Source: Streptomyces diacarni (lineage in GTDB: Bacteria; Actinomycetota; Actinomycetes; Streptomycetales; Streptomycetaceae). Taken from it: a stretch of 64,000 nt of DNA. Under the pieces are notes generated by a model, which was not told the origin of the DNA, did no database searches, and saw nothing but the letters and a program-made list of their open reading frames with translations. The first letter of the stretch is position 1. Each line of letters starts with the position of its first letter. The stretch lies in contig NZ_QOIN01000033.1 of the NCBI RefSeq assembly GCF_003323715.1, positions 1 through 64,000 on the forward strand, in the 5' to 3' direction. Made by a program: the position numbers and the translations under genes. Positions 56,093-64,000 of the stretch are shown here, piece after piece.

Positions 56093-57406
56093 ATGCCCGC
56101 CACCCTGCGGCACCCCGGCACCGTGCTGACCGACCACGTCTTCCCCGTACCGCTGGACCACGACCGGCCGGACGGTGAACTGATCGAGGTGTACGCGCGC
56201 GAGGTCGTCGCGGCGGGGCGCGAGCGCGAAGAGCTGCCCTGGCTGCTGTTCCTCCAGGGCGGCCCGGGGTCGGGCTCGCCGCGCCCTGTCGGGCAGGCCG
56301 ACTGGCTGGCTGCGGCGCTGCGCCACTACCGGGTGCTGCTGCTCGACCAGCGCGGCACAGGACGCTCCACGCCCGCCAACCGGCAGTCGCTGGCGGCACG
56401 AGGCACGCCCCCACGGCAGGCCGAATACCTGGCGCACTTCCGGGCCGACGCCATCGTCCGGGACGCCGAAGTGGTGCGCGAGCGGCTGCTGGGCAGGGAC
56501 GGGCGCTGGTCCACACTCGGCCAGAGCTTCGGCGGGTTCTGCACCCTGGCCTACCTCTCACGCGCCCCGCACGCCCTGCGCGAGGCGTTCGTGACGGGCG
56601 GGCTGCCGGGGCTGCGCGTCAGCGCTGACGACGTCTACCGGGCCGCCTACCCGCGCGTGGCGGCCAAGAACGCCGCCCACTACGCCCGCTACCCGCAGGA
56701 CGTCGAGGCGGTCAGGCGGATCGCCGCGCACCTGGCGGAGCACGAGGTGCGGCTTGCGGACGGGAGCCCGCTGACGGTGGAACGGTTCCAGTACCTGGGC
56801 ATGCTGCTGGGCCAGGGCTCCGGCTCGCACGTCCTGCACTACCTGCTGGAGGGCGCGTGGATCCGCGGCGCGAGCGGGCCCGAGTTGTCGGACGCGTTCC
56901 TGGCCGGGGTGTACACGCAGGTGTCCCTCGCGGCGAACCCGCTGTTCGCCGTGTTGCACGAGGCCGCCTACGCCCAGCGCTCCGTCAGCCCGCAGGGCAC
57001 GGGGTGGGCGGCGCAGCGCCTGCGCGCCGAGTTCCCCGCCTTCGACGCGGAGCGCGCGCTGGAGAGCGGCGAACCCGTGCTGTTCTCCGGGGAGATGATC
57101 TACCCGTGGATGTTCGGCCTCGACCCGGCGCTGGAGCCGCTGGCCGAGGCGGCGCACCTGCTGGCCGAGCGCGGCGACTGGCCGGACCTGTACGACACGC
57201 AGCGGCTGGCGGCCAACGAGGTGCCCGTGTACGCGGCCGTCTACCACGACGACATGTACGTCGACCGCGACCACTCACTGGCCACCGCCCGCTCCGTCCC
57301 CCACGTCCGCACCTGGGTGACCAGCGCGTGGGAGCACGACGCCCTGCGCGTCAGCCGGGGCGCGGTCCTCGAACGGCTGATCGGGATGGCGCGCGGCGAG
57401 GTGTGA
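56093..57406 (+). CDS. Proline iminopeptidase-like alpha/beta hydrolase (S33)
   Basis: 437 residues. LLFLQGGPGSGSPRP is the oxyanion HGGPG-type motif, LLLDQRGTGRSTPAN is the typical strand of S33 peptidases, and the nucleophile is Ser in LGQSFGGFCTLAY. The C-terminal half includes the cap and the ending YVDRDHSLATARSV, with a possible catalytic Asp/His region. It likely removes N-terminal proline from peptides. A perfect AGGAGG lies six bases before ATG 56093. The stop codon begins an octamer repeat. Confidence 0.9.
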   Translation: MPATLRHPGTVLTDHVFPVPLDHDRPDGELIEVYAREVVAAGREREELPWLLFLQGGPGSGSPRPVGQADWLAAALRHYRVLLLDQRGTGRSTPANRQSLAARGTPPRQAEYLAHFRADAIVRDAEVVRERLLGRDGRWSTLGQSFGGFCTLAYLSRAPHALREAFVTGGLPGLRVSADDVYRAAYPRVAAKNAAHYARYPQDVEAVRRIAAHLAEHEVRLADGSPLTVERFQYLGMLLGQGSGSHVLHYLLEGAWIRGASGPELSDAFLAGVYTQVSLAANPLFAVLHEAAYAQRSVSPQGTGWAAQRLRAEFPAFDAERALESGEPVLFSGEMIYPWMFGLDPALEPLAEAAHLLAERGDWPDLYDTQRLAANEVPVYAAVYHDDMYVDRDHSLATARSVPHVRTWVTSAWEHDALRVSRGAVLERLIGMARGEV

Positions 57407-57427
57407 CGGCGTGACGGCGTGACGGCG
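57404..57427. repeat. Three tandem TGACGGCG octamers at a stop codon
   Basis: The stop codon of the S33 peptidase (57404-57406) is the first of three TGACGGCG copies. Because eight is not a multiple of three, the three TGAs cover all three reading frames. Confidence 0.9.
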
Positions 57428-57575
57428 TTGCAGCGAGGGGCGGCGCGCGGGCGAGAGGCGACACGCCCGGTGGCGGGGCGAGGTGCGGGAAGCCCGAGGG
57501 CGGATCCTGGGTGCACGGACTGGTGAAGCTGGGCACCCGGTCCCTCCACGATCTGCTCCCAGGGAGTGCAGCCCG

Positions 57576-59342
57576 TTGTCGCAACTCGCCCGTATCGCCC
57601 GCATCGTCCGGCACCCCGTCAAGGGACTCCCCGGCCACGGCATCCCCCTGGCCCGGCTCACCGCCCTGGGGGGCGTGCCGCGCGACCGGCTGTTCGCGTT
57701 CGCACGGCGTCCCGTTCCCGCGGGCGGTACCTGGGCCTCCACCCGGCACTTCCACGCCCTCGTCGCCGCACCGGGACCCGCCGACGGGCGCGTGCGGATC
57801 GACGAGGAGGCGGGCACCGCGACCCTCACCCACCCCACGTACGAGAGCGTCACCGTGCCTCTCGACCCGCACGCCCCCGGACTCGTCGCCCGCACCGACT
57901 GGTTCGGCGGCGCGGAACTGCACCGCGCCGAGCACGGCTACTGGGACGACAAGGCCACCGTCTCGCTGCTCAACCTGGCCTCCGTCGAAGCGCTCTCCGA
58001 CGCCTGCGGACACGCCGTGGACCCGCGCAGGTTCCGCGCCAACCTGTGGCTGGCACACCTCCCCGCCTGGGCGGAGCTCGACCTGCCCGGGGCCCGCATC
58101 GCCGTCGGCGGCGCCCGGCTGGAGGTGCTGCACCCCGTCAACCGCTGCGCGGCGACCTCCGTCGACCCCGGCCGCGCCCGTAGGGACCTCAACGTCCCCG
58201 CGGAGCTGGCCACCCGCTTCGGCCACCTGTACTGCGGGCTGCGCGCCCGCGTGGTCGAGCCCGGCACCGTACGCGAGGACGACCCCGTGGTGCTGCTCGC
58301 CCCCGGGCGTCCCGTCCCGCTGCACGGCGGCCCGCAGCCCGCGGCGTGGCCGCGGCGGGCCCGCGTCGAGGAGCGGGTGCGGCACGGGGACGGCGCGGTC
58401 AGCCTGTGGCTGGCCGACCCGCTGGCCGAGGAGCGCCCCGCGCCACGGCACGGGCAGCACGTCCTCGTCACCGCACACACCGCGGCAGGGCCGCTGTGGC
58501 GTGCCTACACCGTCTCGGCGCACGACGCCGGGCGGCTGCGCATCACCGTCAAACACGAGCCGGAGGGGCGCATGTCGCCCCACCTGCACCGGCACGCCCA
58601 CCCCGGCACCCTGCTGACGGTCTCCGGGCCGCACGGCCGCACCGTCCTGGACGACGACGCCGCCAGGCCGCTGCTGCTGGCCTCCGCCGGCATCGGCGTC
58701 ACCCAGACCGCGGCGCTGCTGCACGGCTGCGCGGCCGAACAGCCCGACCGCCGCGTCGAGGTCGTGCACACGGCGCGCGGCCCCGAAGACCTCGCCCTGT
58801 GGCCCGAGATCCTCGACCTCGCCACACGGCTGCCCCACGCGCGCGCCCGGCTGCACCTGACCCGTGCCACCGCGCGGGACGCCGAGCGTCTCGACGCCGT
58901 ACGGGGCAGGCCCGTGCTGGACGACGCGGACCCCGCGAGCACGGCCTTCCTGTGCGGCCCCGCGTCCTTCCTCGCCACCGCGCGGAAGGCGCTGCGGGCC
59001 GCCGGGCTGGCGGACGCACGCGTCCACGAGGAGGTGTTCGCCTCCCCCGGGGCCTCGGGCACGGCGCCCGAGGAGACTCCCGAGGGGCCCTTCACCGTCC
59101 GGTTCGCCGCGTCAGGGCGTACGGCCAAGTGGCGGCCGGAGAGCGGCACGCTTGCCGAGCTGGCCGAGTCCGAGGGGCTGACCGTCCCCTCCGGCTGCCG
59201 GGCAGGCGCCTGCCGCAGTTGCAGCAAGCCGCTGTGCGACGGGCGCGTGGTCTACCCCTTGCCGCCCACCCTGCCGCCCGATCGGGGCACGGCCCTGCTG
59301 TGCAGCGCCGTGCCGGCGAGCGACACGGTCATCGACCTGTGA
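57576..59342 (+). CDS. MOSC - ferredoxin reductase - 2Fe-2S fusion protein
   Basis: 588 residues. MOSC N-terminal beta-barrel and MOSC domain (about 1-265; RIVRHPVKGLPGHGIPLARL, RCAATSVDPGRARRDLNV), an FNR-type FAD/NAD reductase (about 270-485; HGQHVLVTA, YTVSAHDAGRLRITVKHEPE, LLASAGIGVTQTAALLHG) and a plant-type 2Fe-2S ferredoxin (about 500-588; SGCRAGACRSC, ALLCSAVP). It looks like a self-contained molybdenum-enzyme electron-transfer chain, similar in logic to YcbX. The start is probably TTG 57576 (GGGAG upstream); the frame is open upstream. Confidence 0.88.
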   Translation: MSQLARIARIVRHPVKGLPGHGIPLARLTALGGVPRDRLFAFARRPVPAGGTWASTRHFHALVAAPGPADGRVRIDEEAGTATLTHPTYESVTVPLDPHAPGLVARTDWFGGAELHRAEHGYWDDKATVSLLNLASVEALSDACGHAVDPRRFRANLWLAHLPAWAELDLPGARIAVGGARLEVLHPVNRCAATSVDPGRARRDLNVPAELATRFGHLYCGLRARVVEPGTVREDDPVVLLAPGRPVPLHGGPQPAAWPRRARVEERVRHGDGAVSLWLADPLAEERPAPRHGQHVLVTAHTAAGPLWRAYTVSAHDAGRLRITVKHEPEGRMSPHLHRHAHPGTLLTVSGPHGRTVLDDDAARPLLLASAGIGVTQTAALLHGCAAEQPDRRVEVVHTARGPEDLALWPEILDLATRLPHARARLHLTRATARDAERLDAVRGRPVLDDADPASTAFLCGPASFLATARKALRAAGLADARVHEEVFASPGASGTAPEETPEGPFTVRFAASGRTAKWRPESGTLAELAESEGLTVPSGCRAGACRSCSKPLCDGRVVYPLPPTLPPDRGTALLCSAVPASDTVIDL

Positions 59343-59352
59343 GAGGCCGCCT

Positions 59353-59760
59353 CTACGGTGTCCGTCCGCGCGCAGAGCGCCACTGCCGCACCGCGCTCTC
59401 CACGTCGAAGGGCACCAGACGGTGCGGCGGGCCCTCCAGGGGCGTGCGGACGGCTTCGTCGATCCTGGCGTTGATCTGAGTGAGGATCGCGCGGACCTCC
59501 GCCTCGGAACGGGCCTCGGCGGCGCGTTCTCGGGCATCCTGCGCGTCCTTGCGCAGCGCGAGGGACGGCGGCAGGTAGGACAGGTTCTCGTCGCGCATCT
59601 TGCGCTCGACCCACCACTGCTCGGTGTAGGGCGCGTCGATGCCGGCCAGCGGCTTCCCCGCACCGGGCAGGTCCGCGAACTCGCCGCGTTCCTCCGCCTC
59701 CCGGATCTGCCGGTCGGCCCACGTCTCGAAGCTGACTCCTGGGGGCTTGCGTTCCGTCAT
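59353..59760 (-). CDS. DUF1992 (DnaJ-C28-like) protein
   Basis: 135 residues. The domain begins FETWADRQIREAEERGEFAD and LPGAGKPL, then RKMRDENLSYLPPSLALRKD and ARIDEAVR, all hallmarks of DUF1992, also found in human DNAJC28. Soluble and mostly helical. Function unknown. ATG 59760 begins the normal N-terminus. It is convergent with the fusion gene (10 bases between the stops). Confidence 0.9.
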   Translation of the reverse strand: MTERKPPGVSFETWADRQIREAEERGEFADLPGAGKPLAGIDAPYTEQWWVERKMRDENLSYLPPSLALRKDAQDARERAAEARSEAEVRAILTQINARIDEAVRTPLEGPPHRLVPFDVESAVRQWRSARGRTP

Positions 59761-59888
59761 GACGCGTCGTCCTTCGCTTCCGGTTGCCTGCCGGCGGTCG
59801 CCGTGGAGCGGGTGTCACCCTCCATGGTCCCAGAGGCCGAACCGGTACGGCCCGGACGGTGGGACCACAGCGCCCAGCGGGGTGTCCG

Positions 59889-60419
59889 TCAGACGGCCCC
59901 GTGCCGTCGGGCGGCGAGGCAGATCTCCTGCACGGCGCCCGGCTGCTCCAGCAGCAGCGTGGCAGCCTCTTGTCCCCGAGGGTGGACGCGCATCCGGGGG
60001 CCGTCGGGAACCACGCGCAGCTCCGGCCACGGGTGCCGCCACAGCAGGGCGGAGCGTTCCCACATCTGGAGTCCCCGTGTGGTGACACGCAGTTGGTAGC
60101 GGGGGCCTTCGTGCGCGGCGGGCGGGGTGTGTTCGGTGTACGGGGGCCGTACGGTCCAGGTGGCGATCACCTTCTCTCCGGGCTCCAGGGCCTCCGCCCT
60201 GACACCCCGGCGCCGGCCGGCCTGTGCCCCCGCCCAGCCGGCGAGCCCCGCTGTCAGCAGGGCCGCGGCCGCGACGGACCACCACGGCAAGCCGGACTCG
60301 ATACCGAAGCCCAGGACAGCCACCACCGCCAGCGCTGCCGTCGCCGCGGCGCCGGACAGCCGCGCGCGCCGCAAGCGGGCCTCCCGCCCGCTGTCGTGCG
60401 CTTCGCGCTCCTCGTCCAC
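59889..60419 (-). CDS. Two-span membrane protein with PH-like domain
   Basis: 176 residues. A short charged N-terminus, two membrane spans (about 23-43 and 47-68) and a cytosolic C-terminal beta-rich domain (about 75-170) with RYQLRVTTRGLQMWERSA and AATLLLEQPGAVQEICLAA, which is reminiscent of bacterial PH-like domains. The function is unknown. ATG 60419 has weak upstream purines. Confidence 0.65.
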   Translation of the reverse strand: MDEEREAHDSGREARLRRARLSGAAATAALAVVAVLGFGIESGLPWWSVAAAALLTAGLAGWAGAQAGRRRGVRAEALEPGEKVIATWTVRPPYTEHTPPAAHEGPRYQLRVTTRGLQMWERSALLWRHPWPELRVVPDGPRMRVHPRGQEAATLLLEQPGAVQEICLAARRHGAV

Positions 60420-60622
60420 GCCCCGCCCCCTCCTGCTGACACGTCAGCTCGCAACCAGCGCTTTCTCCGCTGCCGACGCCCGGGATGAAGTATGCCCGCT
60501 CACCGCGGACTCGGCGCCCCCTGCGCGGCCCGTGCGCGGCTCCGCTACGGCGGGAGACGGGCAGGGCCGGGACCGGGCCGGGTGCGACGGGGAACACCGT
60601 GACGGGCGTCCGTGCCGGGCGC

Positions 60623-62311
60623 TCACCGTCCGTAGGGCACCTGGACGATGCCGCGCGCCACTCCCAGGTCCACGGCGTCCTGGGGGCGCAGCCGGAGGGC
60701 GTCGGCCGTCTCCGGTACCCGGTCGGGGGTGCGCTTGAGGATGGCGGCGGCCGGTTCGGGGGCGATGACGGAGAAGTAGCTGTCGGCGGTCACCCACAGC
60801 CTGCCGGGCGCGGCAAGGGCGAGGGCACCGCCGGAGCCGCCCTCGCCGATCAGGAGGGAGGTGACCGGCACCGTGGCCGCCGCGACCGCATCGAACACTT
60901 CCGCGAGCGCCGGCCCGGCCCCCGCCCGCTCGTCGTCGGGGCCGTTGGCGGCCCCGGGGGTGTCGATGAGGGTGAGCACGGGGACGCCCAGGCGGGAGGC
61001 CAGACGGATGAGCCGGGCGACCGTACGGTACCCGGCGGGTCGGGTCGGGGTGCCGCACTGCGCCGCGTAGGCGAGGGCCCGGCCCTCGTGCAGCCCGAAG
61101 CCGCACCGCACCCCGGGGTCCACTCCGCCGCACCGGTCCCCGCTGAGCTCGGCACGGCTGCCGAAGTACGCGTCCAGGTACGCGCCGGCCCTGGGGCGCT
61201 GTCGGCCCCGGGCGCGGGCGACGGCCTCCACGCCGGTACGGGGCAGGGGCGCGGGCCCGCCCGCGTGGCCGCCCTCGGGCGCCGGCGCGGTGGCCGGCAC
61301 GGCCGGTACGGGAGCGGGGTCCAAGGCGGCGCCGTCGCGGACCGCGTCCGGGTCGCCGCCGGTCAGCAGGGTGAGCCAGTGTGCGAGGACGGGGGCGAGC
61401 TGGGGTTCGGGGACGACGAGGTCGAGGTGCCCGGCCGCGTGCTGGCCCTCCACGGTGTACGCGGCGGGGTCGGCGTCACGGGGGCGCACGCGTGATCCGG
61501 CGAAGGCCGCCTGTGCACCGGGCAGGCCGAGGACCACGTCGGCGCCTGCGGCGAGTGTCGCCCACCCTCCGCCGGTCGTCGGATCGCGGACGACGGCCAG
61601 TTGCGGCAGCCCGGCGGCGCGGGTCAGCGCGGTCTGCCGGGCCACGCGCTGGAGCTGGGCGAGGGCGCGCATGCCCTCCTGCATGCGGCTGCCGCCGGTG
61701 GCGACGAGGGTGACGACGGGCAGCCTCAGCTGCCGGGCCCGCCGGTGGGCGGCCTCGATACGGTCGCCGGTGCGCTCGCCGAGCGAGCCGCCGAGGTAGC
61801 CGAACTCGAAGCAGAGGAGGACGGTTTCCCTGCCGCCGATCCACCCCGTGCCGCACACCACGGATTCGTCCTCCCCGGTGCGTGTGCGCGCCCGTGCCCT
61901 CGCCTGGTCGTACCCGGGCCACCCCAACGGCCCGTCGACCTGCTCCCGGGCCACCGGCTCGCCGGCAGCCGACTCGCCGGCAGCCGACTCGCCGGCCGTC
62001 GGCACCCCGGCCGTCGGCTCTGCGCCCACGGACCCTTCGCCCACAGGATCCGCGGCCGCCCGCCGCGCGGTGGCCCCGCCCGCTCCCGCCCCCGCGCCCG
62101 CGCAAGGAGCCGCGTCCACGTAGGCGGTCGCCTCCGCGCAGGCGGTCATCGGCGCGGGGCCGAACTCGCGGAAGCCGTCCGTCAACCGGTCGAGCAGCGC
62201 TCGCGCGCCGGCGCGCGAGGGGTTACGGCGCTCGGGGGCGTGCGCTCCGTGCGGCGGGCGGGCGTCGTCGCCCTCGTCGGGTGCGCTGTCACCGGGTGCC
62301 ATCGGGCTCAT
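60623..62311 (-). CDS. Acetyl-CoA carboxylase carboxyltransferase, alpha and beta fused
   Basis: 562 residues. The N-terminal half (about 85-265) is beta-like: FEFGYLGGSLGERTGDRIEA, VVTLVATGGSRMQEGMRALA. The C-terminal half (about 390-562) is alpha-like: LIRLASRLGVPVLTLIDTPG, LLIGEGGSGGALALAAPGRL and SVIAPEPAAAILKRTPD. It transfers carboxyl from carboxybiotin to an acyl-CoA. There is no zinc-finger region of AccD, and an Ala/Gly/Glu-rich disordered region lies at about 50-110 with a 15-bp repeat. The start is uncertain (62311 or 62302). It is probably a paralogue, not the main carboxylase. Confidence 0.85.
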   Translation of the reverse strand: MSPMAPGDSAPDEGDDARPPHGAHAPERRNPSRAGARALLDRLTDGFREFGPAPMTACAEATAYVDAAPCAGAGAGAGGATARRAAADPVGEGSVGAEPTAGVPTAGESAAGESAAGEPVAREQVDGPLGWPGYDQARARARTRTGEDESVVCGTGWIGGRETVLLCFEFGYLGGSLGERTGDRIEAAHRRARQLRLPVVTLVATGGSRMQEGMRALAQLQRVARQTALTRAAGLPQLAVVRDPTTGGGWATLAAGADVVLGLPGAQAAFAGSRVRPRDADPAAYTVEGQHAAGHLDLVVPEPQLAPVLAHWLTLLTGGDPDAVRDGAALDPAPVPAVPATAPAPEGGHAGGPAPLPRTGVEAVARARGRQRPRAGAYLDAYFGSRAELSGDRCGGVDPGVRCGFGLHEGRALAYAAQCGTPTRPAGYRTVARLIRLASRLGVPVLTLIDTPGAANGPDDERAGAGPALAEVFDAVAAATVPVTSLLIGEGGSGGALALAAPGRLWVTADSYFSVIAPEPAAAILKRTPDRVPETADALRLRPQDAVDLGVARGIVQVPYGR

Positions 62312-62372
62312 GCGTCCAGCGTGCGGCACCGGGTGCCGCTTGTCAGCACGGCACCCTCGCCGACGGCGTGCC

Positions 62373-63473
62373 TCAGCGCACCACCCGGCCCCTGAGCACC
62401 ACATGGCGCGGCGTGTCCAGTACGCGGACGTCCGCGCGCGGGTCGGTGTCGTAGACGACGAAGTCGGCGGGGGCGCCCTCGGTCAGCCCGGGCCGGCCCA
62501 GCCAGTCGCGGGCCGTCCAGGTGGCGGCTGCCAGCGCGTCGCGGGCGGGGATACCGGCCCTGACGAGTTCGGCGACCTCCTGGCCGACGAGCCCGTGGGC
62601 GAGGGAGCCGCCCGCGTCGGTGCCGGTGAAGACGGGGATGCCGGCGTCCCAGGCGGCACGCACGGTCTCGTAGCGGCGGGCGTGCAGCTGCCGCATGTGC
62701 GCCGACCAGCGGGGGAACTTGCCCTCGCCGCCGTCGGCGAGAGCGGGGAAGGTGGCGATGTTGACAAGGGTGGGCACGATGGCGACGCCGCGCTCGGCGA
62801 AGAGCGGGACGGTCTCCTCGGTGAGCCCGGTGGCGTGCTCGACGCAGTCGATGCCCGCCTCCACCAGGTCGCGCAGCGAGTCCTCGGCGAAGCAGTGTGC
62901 GGTGACGCGGGCGCCTTCCTGGTGGGCCGCTTCGATGGCCTCCTCGATGGCCCAGCGCGGCCAGCAGGCGGTGAGGTCGCCCTCTTCCCTGTCGATCCAG
63001 TCGCCGACGATCTTGACCCAGCCGTCCCCGCGCCGGGCCTCGCGGCGTACGTAGGCGGCCAGGTCGCCGGGTTCGATCTCGTGCGCGTAGTTGCGGATGT
63101 AGCGGCGGGTGCGGGCGATGTGGCGCCCGGCGCGGATGATGCGGGGTAGGTCCTCGCGGTGGTCGATCCAGCGGGTGTCGGAGGGCGAGCCGGCGTCGCG
63201 GAGCAGCAGCGCGCCGGCCTCGCGGTCGGTGAGCGCCTGCTTCTCGCTGGTGGAGTCGTCGACGGGGCCGTGCGCGTCGAGCCCGACGTGGCAGTGGGCG
63301 TCCACGAGCCCGGGCAGTACCCAGCCGTTCAGGGTGGTCGGCTCGATGGCACCGGGGGCCACCGGGGGCCGTTCGTAGGTGAGGCGCCCGTCCACCACCC
63401 ACATCTGTTCCCGTACGTCCTCGGGCCCGACCAGTACCCGCCCCTTGATGTGCAGACTCGCGCGCTCGCTCAT
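62373..63473 (-). CDS. Amidohydrolase family protein
   Basis: 366 residues. Metal-site motifs of the amidohydrolase superfamily are all present: LVDAHCHVG (HxH), the carboxylated-lysine segment WVKIVGDWID, TAHCFAE and VEHATGL histidines, and the Asp of FTGTDAGG. It resembles imidazolonepropionase/prolidase-type hydrolases; the natural substrate is unknown. ATG 63473 begins MSERASLHIKGRVL. It ends 61 bases upstream of the carboxyltransferase start on the same strand, so the two may share a transcript. Confidence 0.9.
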   Translation of the reverse strand: MSERASLHIKGRVLVGPEDVREQMWVVDGRLTYERPPVAPGAIEPTTLNGWVLPGLVDAHCHVGLDAHGPVDDSTSEKQALTDREAGALLLRDAGSPSDTRWIDHREDLPRIIRAGRHIARTRRYIRNYAHEIEPGDLAAYVRREARRGDGWVKIVGDWIDREEGDLTACWPRWAIEEAIEAAHQEGARVTAHCFAEDSLRDLVEAGIDCVEHATGLTEETVPLFAERGVAIVPTLVNIATFPALADGGEGKFPRWSAHMRQLHARRYETVRAAWDAGIPVFTGTDAGGSLAHGLVGQEVAELVRAGIPARDALAAATWTARDWLGRPGLTEGAPADFVVYDTDPRADVRVLDTPRHVVLRGRVVR

Positions 63474-63969
63474 GGCGGCACTGTACGAGTGGCCGGTACG
63501 CCGGTGTCCAGGGTGCCCAGGGCGGCTCGTCCGGTGCGGATTCCCCCCGCGGGGCCGGCGCGGCGCATCGGGAACGGAAGGGGACGGAAGGCGGCGGGGA
63601 GAAGCCGGGAAGGGAACACGGAGCATCATCGCGGAAAACGGAGACAGGTGCCTGCTCCCCGGTTTACGATGCAATACCGGCGCGTTTTCGCGTACAGGTT
63701 CCCGTCTTCTTCTGCCCGCTTTCCCCGGTCTCAAACGCAAAGATTTCGCTAGCGCCGAAGCGCGTATTCCGGGCCACTCTCCCTACTGTTATCGCACTGT
63801 GACGTACTCCACAGGTCGGCTACTATATCCCGACATGACGGGGCAAAAGGGGGTGGCGAGCGGTGCGGCAGCGCGCCCGCCCGCCCGCGCGCGATAACAC
63901 GGACCGCCTCCGTCGTGTAACCCCTGACCCCCGTGCACTTTCGGATTCTGCTCGGTAAATTGAATTCGC
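63474..63969. other. Intergenic region before the right-edge gene
   Basis: 496 bases. It includes the leftward promoter of the amidohydrolase (not identified) and, from about 63600, a distinctly AT-richer stretch leading to the rightward promoter below. I see no small gene or RNA. Confidence 0.5.
63798..63826 (+). promoter_or_regulatory. Promoter candidate for the right-edge gene
   Basis: TGTGAC (63798-63803) and TACTAT (63821-63826) are exactly 17 bases apart. The pair lies 143 bases before the ATG at 63970. Confidence 0.5.
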
Positions 63970-64000
63970 ATGACCGCCGCACAAGCAGACCATGCACGTG
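63970..64000 (+). CDS. Start of a gene cut by the window edge (possibly ectA)
   Basis: Ten codons are visible: MTAAQADHAR. The sequence resembles the N-terminus of streptomycete diaminobutyrate acetyltransferase (EctA), and in S. coelicolor the ectoine genes follow the cobalamin region. That call rests on seven residues and remembered gene order, so it is tentative. No ribosome binding site precedes the ATG. Confidence 0.4.
   Translation, partial: MTAAQADHAR

Overview
This window is a stretch of Streptomyces-type chromosome. It is very GC-rich with strong third-position GC bias, it carries streptomycete signature genes (a chaplin, a Spo0M-like protein, an FHA-ABC transporter, an Asp23 envelope-stress cluster), and it has many GTG starts. 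The left edge lies in the 5' leader of a leftward-transcribed rRNA operon whose 16S gene is just outside. From memory, the gene order resembles the S. coelicolor region running from chpE through the fabG-fabI pair, tyrS, moaA, actP, the phosphate transporter pitH2 and the cobalamin cluster to the ectoine genes. It is a core, mostly conserved segment; I see no prophage, insertion sequence, CRISPR array or polyketide cluster.

Layout. 0.3-8.5 kb: alkyl-base DNA glycosylase, Spo0M-like protein, barstar-like protein, PEBP protein, HNH nuclease, then a leftward run of ABC ATPase, NfeD and SPFH proteins and a TSUP transporter. 8.5-17.4 kb: a cysteine-free chaplin, a NarL-type two-component pair, a double-FHA ABC transporter, SerB, an AhpD-like protein, a fragment resembling an acyltransferase E2 C-terminus, SixA and two tiny membrane proteins. 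17.4-24.8 kb: MFS exporter and divergent GntR regulator, fabG-fabI, tyrosyl-tRNA synthetase and small conserved proteins. 24.9-34.9 kb: membrane Ser/Thr kinase, moaA, a DUF485-actP acetate uptake pair, a secreted subtilase, a BRCT exonuclease, SURF1 and an atypical SDR. 35-39.8 kb: Asp23/Gls24/AmaP cluster, enoyl-CoA hydratase and a small HTH protein. 40-44.7 kb: an ABC-F ATPase with a candidate leader-peptide attenuator, a large unrecognised protein and an alpha/beta hydrolase. 44.8-56 kb: a phosphate transporter behind PHO-box repeats, then a cobalamin riboswitch and the genes cobD-cobQ-chelatase I/D-cobO-cobB-cbiG/cobE-like-cobC, mostly with start/stop overlaps. 56-64 kb: peptidase, MOSC/ferredoxin-reductase fusion, DUF1992 protein, membrane protein, carboxyltransferase fusion, amidohydrolase and the first codons of a gene that may be ectA.

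How the parts work together. The clearest unit is B12 synthesis: an adenosylcobalamin riboswitch should switch off the downstream genes when B12 is abundant, and the first enzyme, cobD, appears translationally coupled to a 27-codon ORF that follows the riboswitch. The cobaltochelatase large subunit gene (cobN) is not in the run. The phosphate transporter just upstream has phosphate-starvation promoter repeats. Acetate uptake (actP), fatty-acid synthesis (fabG, fabI) and an acyl-CoA carboxyltransferase point to carbon/lipid metabolism, and the chaplin and Asp23 genes to the aerial hyphal surface and envelope.

The items most worth a second look are RNA-level: a leaderless 7-residue leader peptide plus hairpin ahead of the ABC-F gene, a hairpin that buries the chaplin ribosome binding site, the short ORF between the B12 riboswitch and cobD, and a 12-copy octapeptide minisatellite inside cobD. 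All calls come from reading the sequence; no database search was possible.
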